A stretch of DNA of 5,878 nt, taken from positions 1 through 5,878 of the forward strand of contig JAHEEH010000141.1 of the NCBI GenBank assembly GCA_024640835.1. Direction: 5' to 3'. The notes under the pieces are model-generated. The model was not told the origin of the DNA, did not search any database, and worked only from the letters and a program-made list of their open reading frames with translations. The position numbers and the translations under genes are program-made. Source of the stretch: Bacteroidota bacterium. Lineage in GTDB: Bacteria; Bacteroidota; Rhodothermia; Rhodothermales; UBA10348. Positions 5,008 to 5,878 of this stretch are shown here, piece after piece. How positions within the stretch are numbered: the first letter of the stretch is position 1; the number at the start of each line of letters is the position of its first letter.

Positions 5008-5878
5008 ATGGCGACTCCTACCCACTTCGAGGCAGCGGCATCCGACGACTCCCGGCGGGGAGCCGCACTGGGCACCTTCGCGGGCGTCTTCACGCCGTCC
5101 ATCCTTACGATTCTCGGGGTCATCATGTACCTGAGGTTCGGCTGGGTGGTCGGACAGGTGGGTCTCGCGTCCACGCTCGTGATCGTGACGCTCTCGACCT
5201 CGATCACGCTCCTCACCGCGCTCTCGATCGCGGCCATCGCTACGGCACAGGACGTCGGGGGGGGTGGTGCCTACTACATGATCTCGCGCTCGCTGGGCAT
5301 CGAGGCGGGAGGCGCCGTTGGCATACCGCTCTTCTTCGCCCAGGCGCTCTCGGTGGCGCTCTACACGATCGGCTTCGCGGAGAGCGTGACCCGTGTATTC
5401 CCCGAGCTCAACGAGAAGGCCGTTGCCGTGGTCACGACGCTGGCCGTCGCCCTGATCGCCCTGCGGTCGGCCCGCGCCGCCATCAAGGCCCAGTACGTGA
5501 TCATGGTGGCCATCGTGCTCTCCCTGGTCTCGCTGGTGTTCGGCAGATCCGTGGTCGACGTGGCGTCCGTTCCGGCGGCGGTCGAGGGCTTTGAGCGGGC
5601 AGGTTTCTGGGTCGTCTTCGCGGTCTTCTTTCCGGCCGTCACCGGCATCATGGCCGGCGTCAACATGTCCGGAGACTTGAAGGACCCGGGTCGGTCGATC
5701 CCCTGGGGAACGCTGGCCGCCGTCGGAGCGGGGTATCTCATCTACATGACCATTCCGATCCTGCTCGTGGTGCGCGCGACGCCCGAGCAGTTGGTAGCCG
5801 ATCCGCTGATCATGCGCCGGATGGCCGTCTGGGGCGACGCCATCCTGGTCGGCGTGTGGGGGGCCACGCTCTCGAGCG
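5008..5878 (+). CDS. SLC12-like cation-chloride cotransporter, APC superfamily (N-terminal part)
   Basis: The frame is open from ATG 5008 to the right edge, giving 290 residues; the end of the gene is outside. After about 20 polar residues comes TM1 with SILTILGVIMYLRFGWVVGQ (31-50), then TM2 (53-78), the loop GGGGAYYMISRSLG (84-97), TM3 (about 101-127), TM4 (137-153), TM5 (160-179), TM6 with FFPAVTGIMAGVNMSGDLKD (207-226), TM7 (236-256) and the start of TM8. The TM1, GGxYYMISR and TM6 blocks are those of the SLC12 (NKCC/KCC) branch, where TM1 and TM6 line the ion site. It would sit in the cytoplasmic membrane and move chloride with Na+ and/or K+; in a bacterium the substrate could also be an amino acid, since few prokaryotic members have been tested. 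The start is fixed by the leaderless promoter. A run of 8 G at 5257-5264 encodes part of the glycine loop and keeps the frame. Confidence 0.9.
   Translation, partial: MATPTHFEAAASDDSRRGAALGTFAGVFTPSILTILGVIMYLRFGWVVGQVGLASTLVIVTLSTSITLLTALSIAAIATAQDVGGGGAYYMISRSLGIEAGGAVGIPLFFAQALSVALYTIGFAESVTRVFPELNEKAVAVVTTLAVALIALRSARAAIKAQYVIMVAIVLSLVSLVFGRSVVDVASVPAAVEGFERAGFWVVFAVFFPAVTGIMAGVNMSGDLKDPGRSIPWGTLAAVGAGYLIYMTIPILLVVRATPEQLVADPLIMRRMAVWGDAILVGVWGATLSS

Noticed and set aside
4054..5134. Plus-strand frames of 262 and 294 codons opposite the FkbM gene
   Set aside because: Both are antisense to the FkbM protein with Arg/Pro-rich products; the second also crosses the divergent promoters.
5257..5264. 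Run of eight G bases in the transporter gene as a phase-variation tract
   Set aside because: The run encodes conserved glycines of the GGxYYMISR loop and the frame is intact; in GC-rich DNA a single run of this length is weak evidence for slippage control.

Overview
The window is GC-rich (roughly two thirds G+C by eye), with dense bacterial coding, short spacers and strong G/C preference at third codon positions. No rRNA, tRNA, CRISPR array, transposase or phage gene is visible. The protein types and the leaderless-type promoters would fit a high-GC environmental bacterium such as a Gemmatimonadota- or Acidobacteriota-like lineage, but that is a guess from style, not a marker gene.

Layout. 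(1) Bases 2-358, + strand: C-terminal end of a COG2403-type predicted GTPase (related to cyclic 2,3-diphosphoglycerate synthetase), cut by the window edge. (2) 422-1342, +: an integral-membrane CDP-alcohol phosphotransferase with a perfect catalytic signature. (3) 1365-1736, -: a small KdgF-like cupin, convergent with the previous gene. (4) 1853-2998, +: a GT4-type (GT-B fold) glycosyltransferase. (5) 3033-4088 and 4085-4891, both -: a translationally coupled pair, FkbM-family methyltransferase followed by a GT2-type (GT-A fold) glycosyltransferase, converging on the GT4 gene. (6) 5008 to the right edge, +: N-terminal part of an SLC12-like cation-chloride cotransporter of the APC superfamily, divergent from the FkbM gene. 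No stretch longer than about 120 bases lacks a gene.

How they fit together. Genes 4 and 5 (two glycosyltransferases and a sugar-type O-methyltransferase) look like parts of a surface-glycan or glycoconjugate locus. The membrane CDP-alcohol phosphotransferase upstream could make a phospholipid or polar-lipid head group. The cupin and transporter have no evident tie to that job beyond position.

The most notable non-coding signal is a pair of near-identical promoters, TTGCG(T/C)-N17-TAGGCT, at 1815-1843 and 4973-5001. They sit so close to the ATG codons of the GT4 and transporter genes that the transcripts should be leaderless or nearly so. They also argue that the cupin gene starts well inside its longest open frame. 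I saw nothing that amounts to a wholly new system.
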